This document shows positions 12,061 to 24,330 of a DNA stretch of 64,000 bases, piece by piece (position 1 is the stretch's first letter; each line of letters opens with the position of its first letter). The notes beneath the pieces are model-generated. The model saw nothing but the letters and a program-made list of their open reading frames with translations, was not told the DNA's origin and did no database searches. This stretch comes from Phyllostachys edulis (lineage: Eukaryota; Streptophyta; Magnoliopsida; Poales; Poaceae): NCBI GenBank assembly GCA_036346405.1, contig CM070562.1, positions 74,729,482 through 74,793,481 of the forward strand, written 5' to 3'. Both the position numbers and the translations under genes were made by a program.

Positions 12061-12324
12061 GAGAAAGGAGGTCTAGACCTCAAAAGAGCTCCCAAGCACA
12101 AGGGGTAAGGCGCTCGAGGAGGCCTTGAGAGCGAGGAGGTCCTGATGGTCAAAGTCTCCAAAAGGGAAAATCCGACGGTCAAGATCTCAAAAGGTAACGA
12201 GGAGGTCCTGACACTCGGATCTCCAAAGGGGAGGTCCGATAGTCAAGATTTTCCAACAAAGGGAGGTCTTGACGGTTAGATTTCCAAAAGGGAGATCCAA
12301 CGGTCAAGATCTCAAACCAAGGGA

Positions 12325-13773
12325 TGGAGCTCCGCAGCAAGCCATTCAACGGGTGCCTGAGCTTCTAAAGGCTACAGGGAGCCTACCGGGATGACGCGGA
12401 GGAACGGAGGAAGCTTGAGCAGCTCCGGCGATGAAGTTCCGTGGCGGCGTTAATGGCGGCAACGCGGCGAAGCTTCCCTGGACAACCAGAGAGAGCCTGG
12501 GTCATCAAAACGAGTTGCACACCTCCCACTGATACTACCAGAGAGAGGAATTGGAAGGAGAATGACTCACCGGCGCCAGAGACGAAAAGAGAGCTTTGCG
12601 GCCGAAAATGGGGATTTTCCAAATTAGCCTCCCCCTGAGATGATAAACCCAAATTAAATGAGGGTTAAGCTCCAGTGAGTAAAGAGGGAGCAGAGGGAGC
12701 AAGAAATGGAGAAGGAGATGCTTTGGAGTACCGCCTTCACCGAGGACCCGAGGTGCGGCAATGGCGGCCAGAGGGATTTGAGCTCAAGAGACCAAGAGCA
12801 AGTGTTGAAGGTGACTAAAAGAAACCCAGGAAGGTGTAGGGGGCTTTTTATAGTCGAGAGGGCAAGGCAAGGAGCAATGCACCGGACCATGGTGAACCTC
12901 GGTCCATGGATTGGTCCACAGCTTCACCAGGACAAAAGAGGAGATGGCTTGCGGGAGAAGGAGGACTTTGGGGGCTAAACTCTGGGACGCATTAAATGTT
13001 TGCAGAAGATAGCTGTTGGGAGAGGACAGGGTGCTGTGCTGCCCATGATTTCCTCTGCCCATGGCGCAGTGCGCACGCGAGCGAGGGAGCGCGAGGAGGA
13101 CGACGAAGTGGCCACCGTCGGATTTTGATCGAGCGGCTGAGAACAGATCGGGTGGGCAAAGGGTTGCGCAAACGTGAGCCGTGCGATTATAATCCAACGG
13201 CCCAGAGCGAGAGCGCGAGCCCCCGGTTGCAACTAGTTAGTTGGGTCAAGCCAAAGTGGCTCGAGCCCGAGTAACAGTACCAGCCAGTTTGAATTTTGAA
13301 TTTGGAGCTGAGGTTTTGAGGATTTAATTGAGGTATCAGAACAACTCCAAAATTTATGAAAATTTAACTAGAGCTTGCTAACATAAGGATTAACCTTACA
13401 TAAAATTTTCAGAGGTTTTTATGCATGGCAATTTTCTCAAGAAATTTCAGAAGGTTGGAGTTAGGGTTTGACCAGCTTTGACTTGGTTTGACCTGCCTCC
13501 AAAATTATTCAAATAATTTCTAAAAATTATGAGAAAATGCAGAGGTGCTACAAGTCAACCCTAGAACCAAGGAAAATTATTTACAAGGGTTTGGCACAAG
13601 ATTTTTCCCAATGAGGTTTTTGACTTGAGTCAATTGGAGATTTTGATTTTTGATTTCCATAATTCCTTTACAAGAATTACAGAATTGTTGAATTACTTCA
13701 AGATGCAAGAAAATTTTTAATTTCTACTCATTTTCTTACATTTGAAGCAAAGACTTAGAATTGGGATGTTACA
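12325..13773 (-). mobile_element. LTR1 fragment, truncated at its left side
   Basis: Aligns with about 1957-3914: an AGCTCCGCA block, an AATTAA...GAGGGTTAA block (12650), an ACAACTCCAAAATT block (13340), an AGAGGTTTTTATGCA block (13412), and the terminal GGGATGTTACA. The portion equivalent to 1-1956 is missing. The left junction is with LTR2 and the right with an unrelated plus-strand LTR. No matching TSD flanks it (AGGGA on the left, TTCTA on the right), so rearrangement rather than simple insertion is likely. Confidence 0.7.
12844..12852 (-). promoter_or_regulatory. TATA box in the LTR1 fragment
   Basis: Minus strand reads TATAAAAAG within GACTATAAAAAGCCCC, a good plant TATA consensus about 920 bp inside the TGTAACATCCC start. 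Assigned by sequence only. Confidence 0.5.
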
Positions 13774-16174
13774 TTCTATGTGACTTGGTCTCTGTGTTGA
13801 AGCGTTTCTGTTAGCTGTTGCTTCGTTGGTTGACCCCCTTCCATGTGGGTCCCAATATCTCGTTGTCAAATATCTCTCTGCCAATTGTTTTGCCATCTAA
13901 CACCAACATCTACGTCTCCATGCAAATCAGCCCGAGGGTTGTTGTCTTTCGTTTTCTTCTCTTGACATCCAACGTAGGCTGCTCTGTTAATTCTTTGTCT
14001 CTATTGATTGGGCCCACTTGTCAATCAATTAATCCAAACCCTATTTATTTCTCTCTCTTAAATGCGGGTCCCGCATGTCAGTCAACCCTTGGTCAAACCC
14101 TAGCCATGAGCTTGGTCCACCGTGGACTAGCATATCTCTGTGGACCTGGTCCATAGACCAGTGGCCCACATGTCAACCCTAATCCTATTTTTGAGAATTA
14201 ATTTCATTCTTGAAAAGTCTTTTTACGCAGTTGGTCCCACATGCCATTCACTACCTTTGTTCTCTCTCACTTACCAGTGGACCCCACTTGTAAGTCTCCA
14301 ATTCTGTTTATTTGTTTTAATCCGAAGGAATCTTCTCTGAATATTCTTTTCTCTCAATTTCATCAATTCATGTGATTCTTCCGAGAGTCATATCCTTTGA
14401 ATCCGAACTCTGATTGAGTTTATTTAAGTTCCTAAATTCTTCTTCATCCAAGATCTATTTATCTGAGATTATTATTTAATTTTTGGAGTTTATTTGCTCT
14501 CTATTATTTATTTATTTGGGTTATTTGCTTGTTTGCGAGTAGATGTTGATACTTCGAGAAGTTCTGATCAAGAAGGAGCTGAAGATCAAGGAAGTAAAGA
14601 TTAAAGATTAAATAAGATCATCATTATTATAGTAAGGCAAGTCATACCTTTGATCATATTGAACCCAGTTTTCAAAAGTTATATTGATTCAAAGTATTGC
14701 ATTTACTTTAATTATTTATTTCAATGCTTTTGGGATTAGTTAATATCAAATTTGTTATGACCTCCTTGTCTAATTATATGCCATAATCTTTTGTCACCCT
14801 AATTTGGTTTATTTAGTTGGTGCTATTGTATTACCAACGTGGGTTGGTTAGATACGATTAGATTGCTTAGCCATGCTATGAGTCAACATCTCATATAAGT
14901 TGCAAATATAAACCTGACTAAGTGACTATGGAACTATGTGATAAAAACTGTGTGCACTATGTGCTATTACTCGTTGATGGCATATGTTGCACTTAACCAC
15001 CAGGGTGGGAAAAGGTTTTGGACAGGGGCATGTGGTCCTGTGTACTTTTATGGTGGATCTATGTTGGCGGGAATGATAGGTTAGAATTTGGAAGTCTTGC
15101 CCCGGTCAATTAAGGACTTAACCTTGTGTGCCATTGAACTGGGCCTTTTGTACATCCACATGCCTAGTATGGGATGGGCTTAACTTAGTAAGTTATGGAG
15201 TCTTGGCATTGATTACTCAGGTTGTAGGTTAGCCGTGTCGGATTGGGTGGAGGTGTGTACTACCAACTAGTCGCATCGCGGGGTGGTTCGCCGTTTCCCT
15301 GTCCAACGGTGTGTGTCTGTGGCGGCTAAGCATACCGGGAGTGTCAATGTTGAGATGAAGTTTCTGAAAGGTTTTGTTATGATTACTCAATCGCATACTT
15401 CTGTATGGCGAGTCATGGCAGACATGATGAGTTAATCGTATCTTGTGGGTTAAGTGTACAACCTCTGCAGAGTGTTAATCAATCTATTCGAATAGCCGCG
15501 TCCGTGGCATGGACATGCTCGGGGATTTCACACGAGGGGTAGATTTTCATAAAAACTTTGGGAAGGGAGCTATGTGATCTAAGTCATATGGCTATGGGAA
15601 TAACCTGATTAGGCTATGTGTCTTTGTGAAAACAACTAATAAAATTACTACTGTCTATTTGTTTTACTTATGCTTTCAATCTATTATTCATATTCAAATT
15701 GCAAATGTTGCATTTCTACAAAAGAACCACAGAAGCCATTCCTTTGGAATATGCATGCATCTATAATTGCATTTCTGTGGTATGACTTGCGAGTACGGTT
15801 GTGTACTCATGCTTGCTTTATTAAATCAAGCAGAAGTGAAGAAATCATCAGTCAACAAGGTCTACTTCAAGGATCGTGGAGAACTAGGTCGCGCACCCCA
15901 GCCGATTGCTTGTGGGCATATGGATGGGCTTCACTAAAGTTATTCTGTTTCGTTCCGCTACAGCTTCATTGAGCTATTTGCCTTCTGAAGCATTAATTGT
16001 AAGCTTTGACCTTAAGGTCTTTACTCTGATGTTTATTGTTATTTGCCTATTTATTAGTTATCTTTGTATATGGAATTGATATTTCACTGATGTTGCCACT
16101 GTGTGCACTAGCGTGATCCTGGACTAGTGCATCATACACAGAGGGTCTAGAATTGCATATTTTGAGTTCCGACA
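13774..16174 (+). mobile_element. Plus-strand LTR fragment related to the element 4 LTR
   Basis: Its body resembles 40670-41640 and 44700-46525: the TCCGAACTCTGATTGAGTTT block (14400), GATGTTGATACTTCG (14542), TTTGATCATATTGAACCCAG (14652), the GCCATTGAACTGGGCC block, and a terminal TTTTGAGTTCCGACA like element 4's TTTTGGGTCCCGACA. The expected TGTAACATCCC start is missing, so the left end is truncated. The right end abuts element 3 gag without a primer site or leader. It does not match the 3' LTR of element 3 (34671 onward). Confidence 0.7.
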
Positions 16175-17055
16175 GAGACCAGGCAGAACCTTCTAGTTGT
16201 CGTGGTCGGCAGGGTGGTCGGCATGAGGAACAGCTTCCTCCACCGCCCACAATGGTTGAGGTGCTCTCGCAGATAGAGTGCAACCGGATGGACTAGACGC
16301 GCATTCTGGAGCAGATCGCGCATAACACTTCTTCAGCTCCCTTACCAGCTGGAGGGGCAGGAGGTCATCGCGCATAGGGAGGGCTTGCTGATTTTCAGCG
16401 AACCAACCTGCTGGTGTTCTCCAGCTCCAAAGACCCGATGGAAGTAGAAGACTGGTTGAGAGCAATAGAAAAGAAGATGTTTATTACTCAATGTTCTAAG
16501 AGGGAGAAGGTGCTATTTGCCAGTTATCAGTTGGATGGAGCATCAAGTGCTTGGTGGGATAACTTTCATGCCATCCAGCCTACCAGACACGTCCCGACTT
16601 GGGACGAGTTCAGGGAAGCATTTCATGAAACTCACATTCCAGAGGGAGTTATGATGACCAAGCAACAAGATTTCCTTGCTCTTAAGCAAGGGCGAAAGAC
16701 TGTGACCGAATATCTCCATGACTTCAACTTCCTGGCGCGATATACACCTGATGATGTTTCGACTGACCTTCATCACCGAAACAGGTTCATGAATGGGTTG
16801 ACTGAGGAGCTACAGATGGCCCTGGCAATTCATGATTTCAGAAACTTCCAGCATCTTGTCAACAAAGCAAACATAGCTGAGAGCAAGGGAAAGGCTTTGG
16901 ATGAGGCACGCAAGCGAAAGAGGGCTGCGCAGATTGTTGCTAGTGGCAGTTCGCCAAGACCGTGTATGTGGCAGCCTCAACCTCCTCGAGCTCCAACTCC
17001 AACTCCACCGAGGCCACCAGTGTTTGCACCTCATCCTCATCCACCTACCAGATAG
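16175..17055 (+). pseudogene. gag: Element 3 gag, degraded
   Basis: The frame entering at about 16176 matches the start of element 5 gag without its Met codon (EEQLPPPPTM, then EVLSQIE). It has in-frame stops at 16294-16296 and 16375-16377, then an open stretch 16414-17055 holding the capsid-like domain: DPMEVEDWLRAIEKK, SAWWDNF, TWDEFREAF, KQGRKTVTEYLHDFN. A Pro-rich tail ends at a TAG at 17053. Similar to plant chromovirus Gag, which coats element RNA. The leader and PBS are missing just upstream, so the junction with the LTR at 16174 is abnormal. Not functional as it stands. Confidence 0.85.
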
Positions 17056-17951
17056 CCAAAAGCTAGTGGGAATCAGCCTCCTAATGCCAACAATGTCAAG
17101 CCTGGTGTTATCTGTTTTCACTGACATCCTGAACATTTTGCTAACCACTTCTTGGCAAAGGCTCGTGGTTTGCCTCCTGTTCGGCCTTATCCAGTGCCTG
17201 TACAACCAGCACCACCTCAGAGGCCACCTGTCAAGGCTGATCCAGCTCAGGCCTGAGGTCACGTGAACCAGATTACTGCAAAAGAGGCGATTGATGCACT
17301 TGATGTCGTTCTCAGTATGCTCCTTATTAATTTCAGTCCAGCTACTATTCTATTTGATTCTAGAGCATCCCACTCTTTTGTCAAGAGTCAATTTGCTATT
17401 CAACATCAGTTAGATATGCATACACTTCAGCCACCTTATCTTATTAAATCACCAGGATCAGTTTTTAGAATTGATCGAATCTGCCGGGACATCAAAATAG
17501 AGATTCAAGAGGTAGAATTTTTGGCAAATCTGATAGTAATAGATTCGAAAGGGTTGGATGTCATCTTCGGAATGGATTGGCTGTCCAAGAATCGGGGTCT
17601 AATTAATTGTGCTCAACAATCCATCTCTGTGACAAATGAAAACGGTATTCAAGTTGTTTTTCATTCCAAGACAGTTGGTTCTCATCTTTTTGCTTTGAAA
17701 GTTGATACCACCCCTACCTTGGAGATGGTACCAGTAGTTTGTGAGTATCTAGATGTCTTTCTTGAAGACCTTCCAAGCATGCCCCCGGATCGTGAGGTGG
17801 AGTTCGTAATCGAACTTGTACCCAGTACTGCTCCAATATCAAGGAGACCATATCGAATGCCTTCCAGTGAGCCGGTAGAGATAAAGAAACAGCTTGGGGA
17901 ATTGCTTGACAAGGGATTTATCCGATCGAGCTTCTCGCCTTAGGGATGCCC
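17056..17951 (+). pseudogene. pol: Element 3 zinc-knuckle remnant, protease and start of RT
   Basis: Same frame as the gag. The knuckle near 17111-17160 has lost key residues: CFH then a stop, and EHFANHF in place of GH....C. Another stop at 17254 fits CGA to TGA. The open part 17263-17943 has the protease, with ILFDSRASHSFV at about 17350-17385 where DSG is expected, and then the RT entry (EFVIELVPSTAPISRRPYRM, KKQLGELLDKGFIR). The frame stops at 17941 and is cut at 17951 by the LTR of element 5. Downstream RT resumes at 31825. Confidence 0.85.
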
Positions 17952-20900
17952 TGTAACATCACAAACTAATGGTGTGTGTTTCAAATGTAATATTATGAGG
18001 ATGAATTAAAACTTTTGATGCCTCATGATGCCATTGGAAATTTTCTAGAAATCATCCCATAGTATTTCCTATTTCCAAAAGCACAATGTTTCTATTGATG
18101 GAAATAGTCAACCTTAAAAACTCCATGGTCAAATATTGTGATCATCCTCTGGAAATATTTTTCCTATCATCTTGATCATCCTAGGAACATCTCTGCAAAA
18201 TCTCATAATTTTTAGATTTTGTTTGCTATCTCAAAAGAGCAAGTCAAACCAGTTTGGATTCTGGTCAAACCCCTAGGGCAGCAGCTTGTGAATTTTCTGG
18301 AGAGCAATGCGGTGCACAAAAATTCCTGGAGAAATTGCAAAAGGTTGTTCTCTATTCCGGAAACCTTCCATAAAAATTTCAGAATTTTTTGAGCTTCGGA
18401 GCTACCTCCAAAAAATCCCTATCTTCTCAGCTTTTAAAAATCAAAATGTGAAGTCACTGTTGGTCGGGCTCGAACCTGACTCAGGTCCCGCCGAGCTGAC
18501 TCGGTCTAACCCAGTCGCTTAAACTGCCCGTCGCTTGCAGCCGTTGGATGGGAAAGCAACAAATCAAGATGCGTACCCTTCGGCTGGGTTATCATCGCTT
18601 CGCTTCGTTATCGGCCATTGGATCTCGATCCAACGGCCCGTCTCGCTCCTTTCTGCGCAATCGCACGCCCGCAGCCGAGACACTGACGCCGCGGCCCCAC
18701 CGGTCAGGCCTTCGTCTCCACGCGGACGCCGCTCCGGCGCCAGCTCCCCCGCGCTGTGCCATGGCGTCGTCGCTCCCGTGTCAGCTTCAACGGTCCTGCC
18801 CCCGGTTTCGGACCATCGCCCGTGGTTTAAATCGCCTCGGCATCCAGTCGAAAAGACGCCCATGCCGACCGCACTCATCGGTGCCTTTTCTCCACGTGGC
18901 CTCGCCACTCTGTCGCTCCGTCTGCACCTTGCATCGGCGTCAATCCACCGCCCCCAGCGTTCAACCGGGTCATCCCCTCCTGACGCCGTTTCCCTTGCCG
19001 TCTCCAGGCCCGCACAAAACCTCCACTAGCCCCGCTCCTGAGCTCACTTCTCTTCCTCAGGGTGGAAGAGGGGGAAGCTCTGGTCCGCCTCCATCTCGGT
19101 AAGCTCCACCGCGACCTCCCTGACCTCGTCCCTTTGCGTCACAGTGTGCCATTGGTCCCTTGGAGCTTTTCGCTGCACTCAATTACTTTGTTCCTCTTCA
19201 GGGGTTGTCGGAATTTGATTTTTCCCCAAACTCGGCCGCGGCATTGTTCATCTTATCCAACTCTGGTAAGGGGCGCCATTTCTTAATTCTTTCCTCTAGC
19301 ACCATCTTATGACCTTGCTAAGGCTATCCCTACCTCCCTTGTTTCTTGTGGTTGCCCAGGCCGAGCTCCCCTCGTTGGCTTCACCGCGCCGCCTCGGTCC
19401 TTCGTCGCCGGCCTAGCTCCGCCAACTCCTCCACCTCCGGGTCATCGTGGTGAGTCCCTGGAGCCCCCCTTTAGCTTATGCGTGCGCTAGTTAGGTCTAT
19501 TGGCAATCGGGTTGTGCTTTGCACCGTAGCCGTGGCTTTGCCTCCGCTCATCGCCGTCGTGCCGCCGCGTCGGGCCACCTCCGGCCTCGCCGCCGGTGCC
19601 ATTAGGTGCGCAAGGTTGAGGTCATCCCATTTTGACCACCCACTCGGGCCGAAATGGCGCGTAGCACCGGCGAGCCGGCGAGGAAGCTCGCTGCTGCTCG
19701 CGGCCACGCGTGGCGCGTTCCGACAAGAACTGTAGCAGCGTCATTAAGGGTTAATGGTGATGATTAGTATTTAATGTTGGATCTTTGTCAGAATGGGTAT
19801 GTTTAGCTGAGGCTTAGTGTGACTTACATGTGGGCCCGAGGCCGTTTAGTGCATAGTAACCCGGCGGTGAACCCGTGGACCCAGTTCATGGCCTTCGGTC
19901 CATGCACTATGCATGTGGACCGTGCCAATGACAGACGGGCCCCACCTGTCGGGTTTAATTGAACATCCTTTGGAAAATAGGAAATCGCACTATTCTTGGG
20001 ACCCCACTGGTCAGTGGCTAGAGCTAGGTCTGGCTGGGTATAAATAGTATTGAATGTTTATATGTTTTTCCGAAATGCTTTATTTGTGAACTGGAAATTG
20101 ATTAAACTTCAAAATTGCATAAGTAATTCATCTTAGCTCCAAAACTGATGATTCAAATTTTGTTCGTCTCATTTTTGAATGCACTTTATTATAAAAATGA
20201 ATTGAATCATGTTACTGTTACAAAAAACATTTTTGGTAAAATTACTTTAGGTTTAGTATTATTGTTGCACTAAAAATTGCTCTAACTTTAAAAATGCATA
20301 AGTATTTCTCTATAACTCCAAAAAGAGTAAACTCAATTTTGTTAGAATCCTCTGTTAGTGTAGTTTATTGTAAAATAGGTTGTGAGCATGGTACTGTTGC
20401 TGAAAATGCTATTTTGCATGTAACTTGTGTACTACTTTCATAACTTTGAAAAAATCATAGAAAAATCATCTTAGCTCCAAATGAGGTGAATCAAATTCCA
20501 TTGTTCTTCTCATGTGGTGCTCTTCCTACCAAGAAAATTTCAAGTTCACCACTGTTCTGGAAATTTTCACTAAAATAATTAATTTAGATGAACAGTAACC
20601 GGTTTCAATTAAAACTGAATTTTCCAGAAAACTGATCTTCTAACTGTTATAACTTTTGCTTAGGACATCCAAATGAACTGATTCTTGTTGCTAAATTAAT
20701 CTTAAATCATTCTCTACCTTCTGTGAATTTTTCATAATTTTTGGATGAATTTGAATTTTTGCGTCTTTTTGGTGTTATTCGTTCTTATTGTGATTTGGAC
20801 TTCTTTCGCTAGGTTCTAACAATAATATTGATTGCGAGAGTGCTCCTCTGCAGCAAGATAATCCACCACAGCAAGGCAAGCAGTTTGATCATAAATGTCC

Positions 20901-22528
20901 TATTACTTTCAAGTCCAATACTTTGTTTCAATTGTATGTATGCATGCTTTTGTGTCAAAGTAAATTTTCCGATTAGAGGTAGCTATTCCTATTGCATGGT
21001 TGCCCTTAAATTGTTATCCCCTGCCACAAACATAAGTTATTAATATCGCTGGTGAATTAGGGCCCGGTGATTTAATTATGCTCTTTTATTGTCTTTGCGG
21101 TGTCATGCTTAGAAATGCTTAGCTACCAGTAGAATTTGGCGGTTATCGACTTAGTCGATAACCTTGATCACACAAAATTATTATTATCTTTATGCTCAGC
21201 ACTTTGTGCTTGGTTACTTTGTAAAGACAAAAACAAAATGAAACTGAAAATGAAATGTTTTAGACTTGGGCATATGGTTGATGGTGTGATTATCGGGTGT
21301 GTGGTGGTATGCCTAAGTCAACAAGGACCGAACATCTTGTGTCACACTATCCAGGCATTTTTGTGTGCAACCACATGAGAGGGATATGGGACCTCTCTTG
21401 ACTTAGTACTTTGGCGTGTGTTAGCTCCGGGTCACATGGTGGATGTGTGCGTTGTGTTGAAAAAGAAACTTGTATGTGTTTGGGTGAGTAGTGGTGGAGG
21501 TTATCCACTGCAAGGAGCATCATCCTTTTTATGGAGATGAGCATCTTTGATGACTCCACATCAACATATGGGGCTTCCTCCCATATGGGCGACTCGTAGT
21601 TAATGCATAATATTGGAACCGTCTCGTAGGACATAGCCGTGCCGGCATACCAAAGGAAGTGTGCTAATCATGTGGTGAAAAGGCGGTCTGGCATGTGGGT
21701 AAAGTTGTACTCCCTTGCAGGGTTCAAACTATTCGAATAGCCTCGTCCTAGGTTATGGACACGCTTGGTTAGGATTTGCAAGAGTTAGACTATAACATTT
21801 AATTAAAACTTGATGTGGGTGGTATGGACGGGGAGTTCATGCTATTGTTGTGGTGGCTATTGGGTTAGCCACTTCCAGGATGTTTTGTTATTATTGTTAC
21901 TCACTTATCACTGTTTTTATCAAATAAAAACAGATTGTAAAATTGCTTTAAATCTATTACATTATTGCAAATGAAAACTTGCTTTATGCTAAAAATGAGT
22001 CTAGAGCCTGCTCCACTTAAATACGCTTGCATGTAGCTATTTATTAGGCCTGTCACCTTACACGTAAGTCTTGCGAGTACATTCTTGTACTCATTTGCTA
22101 TGCTTTAATTAAATTGTTGCAGAGGAGGAAGTGGAACCCCAAGGGTTGCGCTTTTGTGAGATGTGCTTCGGCTTCGAGGACTAGGTTGGTGGTTTGCTTG
22201 GTTGGTTGCCTTGTGGGTTAAGGCACACTAATCGGCTTTTGTTATCGCCATCTTATGGCACCTTGCTTCCGCTGTTATGTTGGACTCTTTAGTTGAATTT
22301 GGCCGGTCGGCCCGTTTGTAATAACTATATGCTGTATGTCTTTTGGATTGTTAAGCTGTGTTTTGGATTCTATTGTGTTGAATGGATTTGATGCATAATT
22401 TTTGTATGGGGTATGTGTGCTGCAATTCTGGGAGGCACATGTACGCCGAGAGTCGTGATATTTGATTTGTAATTCTTGAATCATCTTAATGGTTAAGTAT
22501 TACGAGTTAAATACCCCGGGTTCTCACA
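17952..22528 (+). mobile_element. 5' LTR of element 5 (4577 bp)
   Basis: Begins TGTAACATCACAAAC and ends GGGTTCTCACA, followed five bases later by the primer site. The first 290 bp match the 3' LTR with only a couple of changes; later parts differ by small indels. A GC-rich block (18500-19740) with the palindrome TTGGATCTCGATCCAA (about 18617) precedes a TATA box at 20039. The AT-rich remainder holds no gene; frames within 18535-19102 have no recognisable domain. Confidence 0.93.
20039..20047 (+). promoter_or_regulatory. TATA box of element 5, 5' LTR
   Basis: TATAAATAG in the context GGCTGGGTATAAATAGTATTG, conserved in the 3' LTR at 30017-30025. It implies a U3 of about 2.1 kb. Confidence 0.6.
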
Positions 22529-22533
22529 AAAGT

Positions 22534-22545
22534 TGGTATCAGAGC
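22534..22545 (+). other. Primer-binding site of element 5
   Basis: TGGTATCAGAGC, the common plant LTR-retrotransposon PBS complementary to the 3' end of initiator tRNA-Met, five bases after the LTR end. A non-coding leader (22546-23294) follows, without recognisable features. Confidence 0.92.
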
Positions 22546-23294
22546 CATCCTAACCATAGAAGCGACTAGCTTGGTCGTCCTTAGGATATTTTGAAAAACT
22601 TAGTTTCAAAATGTCAAATGGTTTATGAAAGCTTAAGTAAGATCTCAGATTTTACTCCTTACCTATCTTAGATTGCTCCTCTCACCTTGTTCTAGTTTAA
22701 GCTTTGAAAAGTTGTTTCCTCTCATCTCCTTTCAAAAGATAGTGTTACCGTTTAAATTCGGTTTTGGGGATTCAATGAGTGTTGTAAAAATTAAGTGTTG
22801 GCTGTCCTTTGATGAAGATTAGAAGCATTTGGAGTTGGAAAATTTAGCTTGGAGCTTAGTTATGAAATCTGGACAGCAAGCACCTAGTTCTTCGATAGGG
22901 CTAAAAATGAGAGGAAAATTCAACTAAAACTTGTGGGATTTAAAAGGGTAAGATGTGATATTAGATAGTTAGTGTCTAACACACCCTAGATGGTTTTTAC
23001 CATGATCTTTATGTGCGATAAGACTTGGGTTGCGTTCTGAAATTTTCTTCTCAAACCGATTGCTTGTTCATTCAATACAAGCTAGTCGTACTGAGAAGTT
23101 GAATCTTGTGCCTTATGAGCTTTGCATTGGATCTCATGCCTTTTTGCATATGTTTGGAGTTTATTTCCCTGCTGATTATATGGTTGTAGTTGGGTTAGGG
23201 TAATATATCATTTCCCTAGTCGATAGCTCACCTTTTGCTGCCTTTCGTCTCTAGCTTTCGGGTTTTTGTTGCTAACCCGCCTTGATGAAACAGG

Positions 23295-24330
23295 ATGGCT
23301 GGTCGAACACGCAGCAACCAGGGTTAGCCTGATGGTCGGGATGAGGAGCTTCCACCTCCTCCGACCATGGCCGAGGTTCTCGCTCAAATCGAGCGGAATC
23401 GTATGGATCAGATGAGGGTCCTTTCGGCGATCGCCCGGAACACCTCCAACTTATCCGGTGCCTTTGGATCAGGAGGAGGAGGTGGCCACCATAAGAGGAG
23501 GGGACTCTCAGAGTTCCTTCGCACACAGCCACCTACCTTCTCGAGGTCTGAGGATCCACTTGACACAGATGATTGGCTGCGTCTCGTCGAGCGGAAGCTC
23601 GATGTCGCCCAGTGCCAGGAGCACGAGAAGGCGCTCTTTGCCTCCCATCAGCTGGAGGGGGCAGTTCTCTCATGGTGGGAGAACTTCCTCGCCATGCATC
23701 CTGAGGGCCGGGCTGTCACTTGGGCGGAGTTTCGCACCGCCTTCCGTCGGGCTCATGTGCCCGCCGGCTTGATGAAGATTAAGAAGAAGGAATTCTCAGT
23801 GCTCAAGCAAGGGCACAGATCGGTGACTGAGTACCTCCATGACTTCAACCATTTATCTCGGTACACTCCTGAGGAGGTGCCCACGGATGAGGTGAAGTAG
23901 GAGAAGTTCATGGATGGCTTGTCTGAGGAGCTTCAGGACAAGCTATCTATTGTTGACTTCCCCAACTTCCAGTCTTTGGTCGATAAGGCCATTGTCGCCG
24001 AGCACAAGGCGAGGGCGCTTGGCGACTCTCGCAAGCTCAAGTGGGAGGCCCACAAATCAGCAAAGGCCAATGCTCCTCGATCTTATGGCGGGCAAGCCCC
24101 GGTGCATCACTCTCATACTTCAGCACCACCGAGGGCACCGGCGTTTGTACCACACCCACCGCAGGCCGTGTCTCAGTCACGTGCACCTGCGGGGCAGCAA
24201 GGAGGCCCCCGCAACCCACCGCCGATGTCACCGCTATTACGCAACAACAAGGGGCATTATGCTAATCATTGCCCCAAGAAGGCTGCAGCGGCCCCTCGTC
24301 CTAATGGAGGGCGCAGGCAAGGAAATGGCC
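23295..24330 (+). pseudogene. gag: Element 5 gag with two in-frame stops
   Basis: ATG at 23295 starts MAGRTRSNQG and meets TAG at 23325. The frame reopens and includes a downstream ATG at 23367. The retrotransposon Gag domain lies at about 23518-23865: DTDDWLRLVERKL, LSWWENF, VTWAEFRTAFRRAHVP, LKQGHRSVTEYLHDFN. A TAG at 23898 interrupts; the same frame continues from 23901. The zinc knuckle near 24230-24285 keeps GHYANHCPKK, but its first two cysteines are gone. Gag would form the cytoplasmic particle that packages element RNA. The start was chosen because it lines up with the polyprotein frame and follows a normal leader. Confidence 0.9.

Larger units (their letters stand above)
3915..12324 (-). 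mobile_element. Element 2: non-autonomous gag-only LTR retrotransposon (LTR2 family)
   Basis: Minus-strand order is 5' LTR (about 9371-12324), leader (8160-9370), gag remnant (8153 to 7033), a non-coding GGAGGTC-bearing stretch (6091-7032), PPT (6072-6090) and 3' LTR (3915-6071). The segment 3915-4073 is present again at 12166-12324 with a single base difference, as expected for the two LTRs of one fairly young insertion. No protease, RT or integrase is present and no TGGTATCAGAGC primer site was found. Both outer ends are lost to neighbouring LTR1 sequence, so no TSD can be tested. It would depend on pol supplied by another element. Confidence 0.75.
9371..12324 (-). mobile_element. 5' LTR of element 2 (LTR2, both ends truncated)
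   Basis: Matches 52450-55260 of the solo LTR2 throughout: the GTGGAGGACGTCC block (9380), the CTCCAGAGTTCCCCAACC block (9784), a TATA-like box (11186) and array A (11440-12060). The right end stops at 12324 and is fused to a truncated LTR1. About 2.0 kb of LTR2, including array B and the TGTAACGTCCC start, is missing. Minus-strand sense orientation follows from the partner LTR and the PPT. Confidence 0.8.

Noticed and set aside
12320..13780. LTR1 fragment as a clean solo LTR
   Set aside because: Flanking pentamers differ, and the left half corresponding to 1-1956 is absent.
18535..19102. GC-rich overlapping ORFs in the element 5 LTR, also at 28651-29081
   Set aside because: Several overlapping frames on both strands with no domain. 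Low stop density is due to base composition, and indels between the LTR pair do not keep a frame.
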